In this document: positions 61,858-64,000 of the stretch, one piece after another
Layout: each line of letters begins with the position of its first letter
Position numbering within the stretch: the stretch's first letter is position 1
Source of the DNA: Tissierellales bacterium
GTDB lineage: Bacteria; Bacillota; Clostridia; Tissierellales; Sedimentibacteraceae
DNA: 64,000 nucleotides
Direction of reading: 5' to 3'
Assembly: GCA_018433765.1 (NCBI GenBank)
Contig: JAHDQO010000013.1
Span: 1 to 64,000, forward strand
Made by a program: the position numbers and the translations under genes
Notes under the pieces: generated by a model
Databases searched by the model: none
The model's input: the letters and a program-made list of their open reading frames with translations, nothing else
What the model was told of the DNA's origin: nothing

Positions 61858-62277
61858 ATGAATAATAATGCTTTAGAACAAATTTATAATAAATGGGATT
61901 GCTGCATAAGCGGTGCATTAAAAGATATATTAGAAAATAAAGATTTTCTTAAACTGTCAATTAACGATTTAAAGTATTTAGATTTGATTAGGTTAAATCC
62001 TAAGATTACTCCTGTCGAAATATCTAAAAAATTAAATATTAGTAAACCATCTGTTACATATATGATAGAAAAACTTGAAAGGATAGGAGCTGTAAAAAAA
62101 ATAAAATCTGCTCGGGATAAAAGGTCATATTGCATAGTTATTACAGAAGAATCTAAAAAAATAATGGAACTTGAAAAAAATATATTTATTGAACATGCAG
62201 TTAGGCTAGTAAAAAAGCTTGATTTTAAAGAAAGAGAACAACTGTATAAATTATTTTGCAAAATGGAACTCATATGA
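61858..62277 (+). CDS. MarR-family transcriptional regulator
   Basis: A 139-residue winged-helix regulator. The recognition region reads PVEISKKLNISKPSVTYMIE and the wing IKSARDKRSYCIVIT, as in MarR. Such proteins bind as dimers to short palindromes and let go when a small ligand binds. The dyad at 61821-61843 is the obvious site. I chose the ATG at 61858 with GGAGG 6 bases upstream. Three envelope genes follow on the same strand, suggesting that it controls them. Confidence 0.88.
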   Translation: MNNNALEQIYNKWDCCISGALKDILENKDFLKLSINDLKYLDLIRLNPKITPVEISKKLNISKPSVTYMIEKLERIGAVKKIKSARDKRSYCIVITEESKKIMELEKNIFIEHAVRLVKKLDFKEREQLYKLFCKMELI

Positions 62278-62348
62278 ATAAATTCAAATTATAAATTCAA
62301 AATGCAAAAGATTTGATTTTTAATCTAAAAGGAAAGGAAAGATGTGAC

Positions 62349-63059
62349 ATGATTGCATTATATATTATACTGTTTGTTGTTATTATATATATGTTAATAC
62401 CTTCTATTTGGGGCAGACATATATCTCAAAATGTTATCAGAAAGGTTAATGGTGGAAAAAATATAGCATTAACTTTTGATGATGGACCTGATAAAATATA
62501 TACTATGCATTTACTAGAAGTTTTAAATAAATATAATGTTAAAGTGACATTTTTTATGTTAGCAAAAAAAGCACAAGAGAATCCAAACATTGTCAAAGCA
62601 ATAAAAGATAATGGACATGAAATTGAAATACATTCTTATAATCATAGATGTCAATTACTTCATTTGCCATTATCATCAGGGAAAGATATTAGTAGAAGTA
62701 TAAAAACAATGAGCAGTTTGGGGATAAAAATTAACTTATTTCGTCCACCTTGGGGATTATTTAATTTATTTACTATATACTACATTAATAAATTTAATCT
62801 TAAGGGAGTTTTTTGGACAAGACATGCATTTGATTGGAGTAAATTTATGACTCTTGATAAAATAAAGAATATCTTGTTAAATAATATTAAGGCAGGAGAT
62901 ATTATTCTTTTACACGATAGTAATGAAAATGAAAAAGCACCGCCACGAACTATAGAGGCGTTAGATGACATTATCCCAAAATTGCAAAGTAAAGGTTTCA
63001 AATTCATAACTTTAAAAGAAAGTATGGGTATAAGTGATGAAAAAGGATACATATCGTAA
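62349..63059 (+). CDS. polysaccharide deacetylase (NodB type), membrane-anchored
   Basis: A 236-residue carbohydrate esterase family 4 protein. An N-terminal membrane anchor (about 2-20) is followed by the NodB domain: ALTFDDGPDK (motif 1, catalytic Asp and metal Asp), HEIEIHSYNHRC in motif 2 (in many relatives HSxxH; here HSYNH), RPPWGLFN in motif 3, and LLHDSNEN as the last motif. It would remove N-acetyl groups from a cell-wall or other polysaccharide outside the cell. Start: ATG at 62349 with AAAGGAAAGG upstream. It overlaps the next gene, so the two are coupled. Confidence 0.88.
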   Translation: MIALYIILFVVIIYMLIPSIWGRHISQNVIRKVNGGKNIALTFDDGPDKIYTMHLLEVLNKYNVKVTFFMLAKKAQENPNIVKAIKDNGHEIEIHSYNHRCQLLHLPLSSGKDISRSIKTMSSLGIKINLFRPPWGLFNLFTIYYINKFNLKGVFWTRHAFDWSKFMTLDKIKNILLNNIKAGDIILLHDSNENEKAPPRTIEALDDIIPKLQSKGFKFITLKESMGISDEKGYIS

Positions 63060-63567
63060 TTTTTTTATAAGATTTGAAAAAGTATTTTCTAAATTTAATA
63101 GATGGATACATATTCCTATGTCTCAACATAAGATGCTTTTAGTCGATATTAAAAAGTATAAAGGAAAAACTTTCAAGTTAAAAGATGGAACTGTAATAAA
63201 AAAAGGGGACCAAATAGGAGAATTTCATATTGATAATTTACAAGTTTTAGACTTAGATAATTCATTTAAAAATGTTAATAGACTTTTAGTTGATGAGCTA
63301 AACAGTGTTTGCTTAGCATGTAAAGAAGATGATAAATTTAAGAATATTAAAGCTTTCTATTGTTTTACGGTTTTATATCCATTGATAGGTAGAAAAGGAT
63401 TCGAAATTTATGAAATGAAAAAAAATGCAGTAACTTACTTTTTAGGTTTTTGGGACAGCACATTAAAGAATGTTTTTTCATCAAATAAGAATTTTAAAAA
63501 GGTTAGAAAGCCCAGGAAGTGTTGGATTTCTAAAAATAAGCTGTTAACTTTAAATTATAAAAAGTAA
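63037..63567 (+). CDS. YkoP-like protein
   Basis: A 176-residue soluble protein. It starts with NFFIRFEKVFSKFNRWIHIP and has MLLVDIKKYKGKTFKLKDGT and KGDQIGEFHIDN, features of the YkoP-like domain found beside polysaccharide deacetylases and glycosyltransferases. Its biochemical role is not known. The gene begins inside the end of the deacetylase gene (GTGATG at 63034, both possible starts), showing tight coupling. The next gene starts about 70 bases later. Confidence 0.75.
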   Translation: MKKDTYRNFFIRFEKVFSKFNRWIHIPMSQHKMLLVDIKKYKGKTFKLKDGTVIKKGDQIGEFHIDNLQVLDLDNSFKNVNRLLVDELNSVCLACKEDDKFKNIKAFYCFTVLYPLIGRKGFEIYEMKKNAVTYFLGFWDSTLKNVFSSNKNFKKVRKPRKCWISKNKLLTLNYKK

Positions 63568-63639
63568 TAAGAAATTTGAAACCTAACATTAAAGTTAAAA
63601 CATAAAGAAAGGAAGGAATGCTATTTACGGCAGGAATTT

Positions 63640-64000
63640 ATGAAAAAGATAATTATATTTACCATGTCAACAGGTGGAGGTCACAATCAAGTAGCTAACA
63701 CCTTAAAAGATGAACTAGAAGGGCAGGGTCATAAGGTCTATATAATTAATATGCTAAGTGACATTAATAAAATAATTAATTTTATTGTAATAAAGGGATA
63801 TAAAATTCTATATTCTCTTTTTCCTAGATTTTTTGGATGGCTTTATAAAAAGTCGGACAATAAAAAAACTAGTGATAATATATCTGGAGTCTTAACTTTT
63901 ATTTTAGAAAGAAAAACCTGTGGCTTTGTAGGGAGAGTTAAACCTGATATCATAATAGGAGTTCATCCATTTGTTCCGGGAATTATTGGACGTTTAAGAA
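63640..64000 (+). CDS. diacylglycerol/MurG-like glycosyltransferase, N-terminal part
   Basis: The first 120 residues of a protein cut by the window end. MKKIIIFTMSTGGGHNQVAN is the N-terminal signature of the MGDG synthase/UgtP group (GT28, SxGxGH). The rest fits the acceptor domain (INFIVIKGYKILYSLFPRFF, VKPDIIIGVHPFVPGI). Such enzymes add sugar to diacylglycerol to make membrane glycolipids and anchors for lipoteichoic acid. Start: ATG with CAGGA 5 bases upstream, a modest site. It is the last visible gene of the MarR-led envelope operon. Confidence 0.85.
   Translation, partial: MKKIIIFTMSTGGGHNQVANTLKDELEGQGHKVYIINMLSDINKIINFIVIKGYKILYSLFPRFFGWLYKKSDNKKTSDNISGVLTFILERKTCGFVGRVKPDIIIGVHPFVPGIIGRLR

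Noticed and set aside
1-64000. CRISPR arrays, tRNA and rRNA genes, classical riboswitches
   Set aside because: No regularly spaced direct repeats, cloverleaf signatures or rRNA-like GC-rich blocks were seen by reading; a covariance-model search was not possible.

Overview
The window comes from a low-GC, Gram-positive, endospore-forming anaerobe of the Clostridia/Tissierellia type. The evidence is strong AGGAGG ribosome sites, a SpoIIR/SleB/YpeB sporulation-germination locus, an SLH-domain surface protein, and a complete selenoprotein D-proline reductase (Stickland) cluster. The species cannot be named from the sequence.

Layout. 1-140 is the tail of an IS3-type insertion sequence. 348-2816 holds a GNAT acetyltransferase, a decayed methyltransferase, an alpha/alpha-toroid (prenyltransferase/squalene-oxidase repeat) protein and a DUF998-like membrane protein. 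2856-10641 (minus) is a transporter cluster: two ABC ATPases, two ABC-2-type permeases (one fused to an M1-like metallopeptidase), an FtsX/MacB-type permease and a lipoprotein. 11130-13652 (minus) is a thiolase/CoA-transferase operon with its own sigma-54 promoter, transcribed away from its sigma-54 activator (14109-15830). 16383-16973 is an AAG-type DNA glycosylase. 17549-20489 is a SpoIIR-SleB fusion gene followed by ypeB. 20551-25755 (minus) is a giant SLH surface protein. 26050-31301 and 52364-57755 are two paralogous modules of response regulator, histidine kinase, ABC ATPase and FtsX permease.

31411-33090 (minus) holds a radical SAM/SPASM maturase and, just upstream, an unlisted 26-residue Cys-rich peptide with its own near-consensus promoter, a probable RiPP system. 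33273-44898 is the proline reductase island: PrdR (sigma-54 activator), PrdF (racemase), PrdC (selenoprotein electron carrier), PrdA (pyruvoyl proprotein), a small accessory protein, PrdB (selenoprotein), a PrdD/PrdE pair split exactly at the position where PrdA self-cleaves, and two paralogous TSUP membrane transporters. Two duplicated control regions (three PrdR-type sites, an insulating terminator, a sigma-54 promoter) drive prdF and prdC. Parts of the peptide locus are repeated on the far side of the island (45147-45650) with a decayed peptide gene.

45697-50747 holds a SUKH-type protein, a secreted DUF5050-like protein, a flavodoxin and an S9 peptidase. 51060-52321 is a small Xre/membrane-protein operon. 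57972-61677 holds Ddl, MurF and an iron alcohol dehydrogenase. 61858-64000 is a MarR-led envelope operon (polysaccharide deacetylase, YkoP-like protein, diacylglycerol glycosyltransferase, cut by the window end).

Many intergenic gaps carry dispersed repeats: TTTTAC..GTAAAA mosaics, a CCGTGGTTAAT element placed just before ribosome sites, GGGGACGG hairpins and a 151-bp MITE-like element. No tRNA, rRNA or CRISPR array was recognised. Family names come from motif recognition, not database searches.
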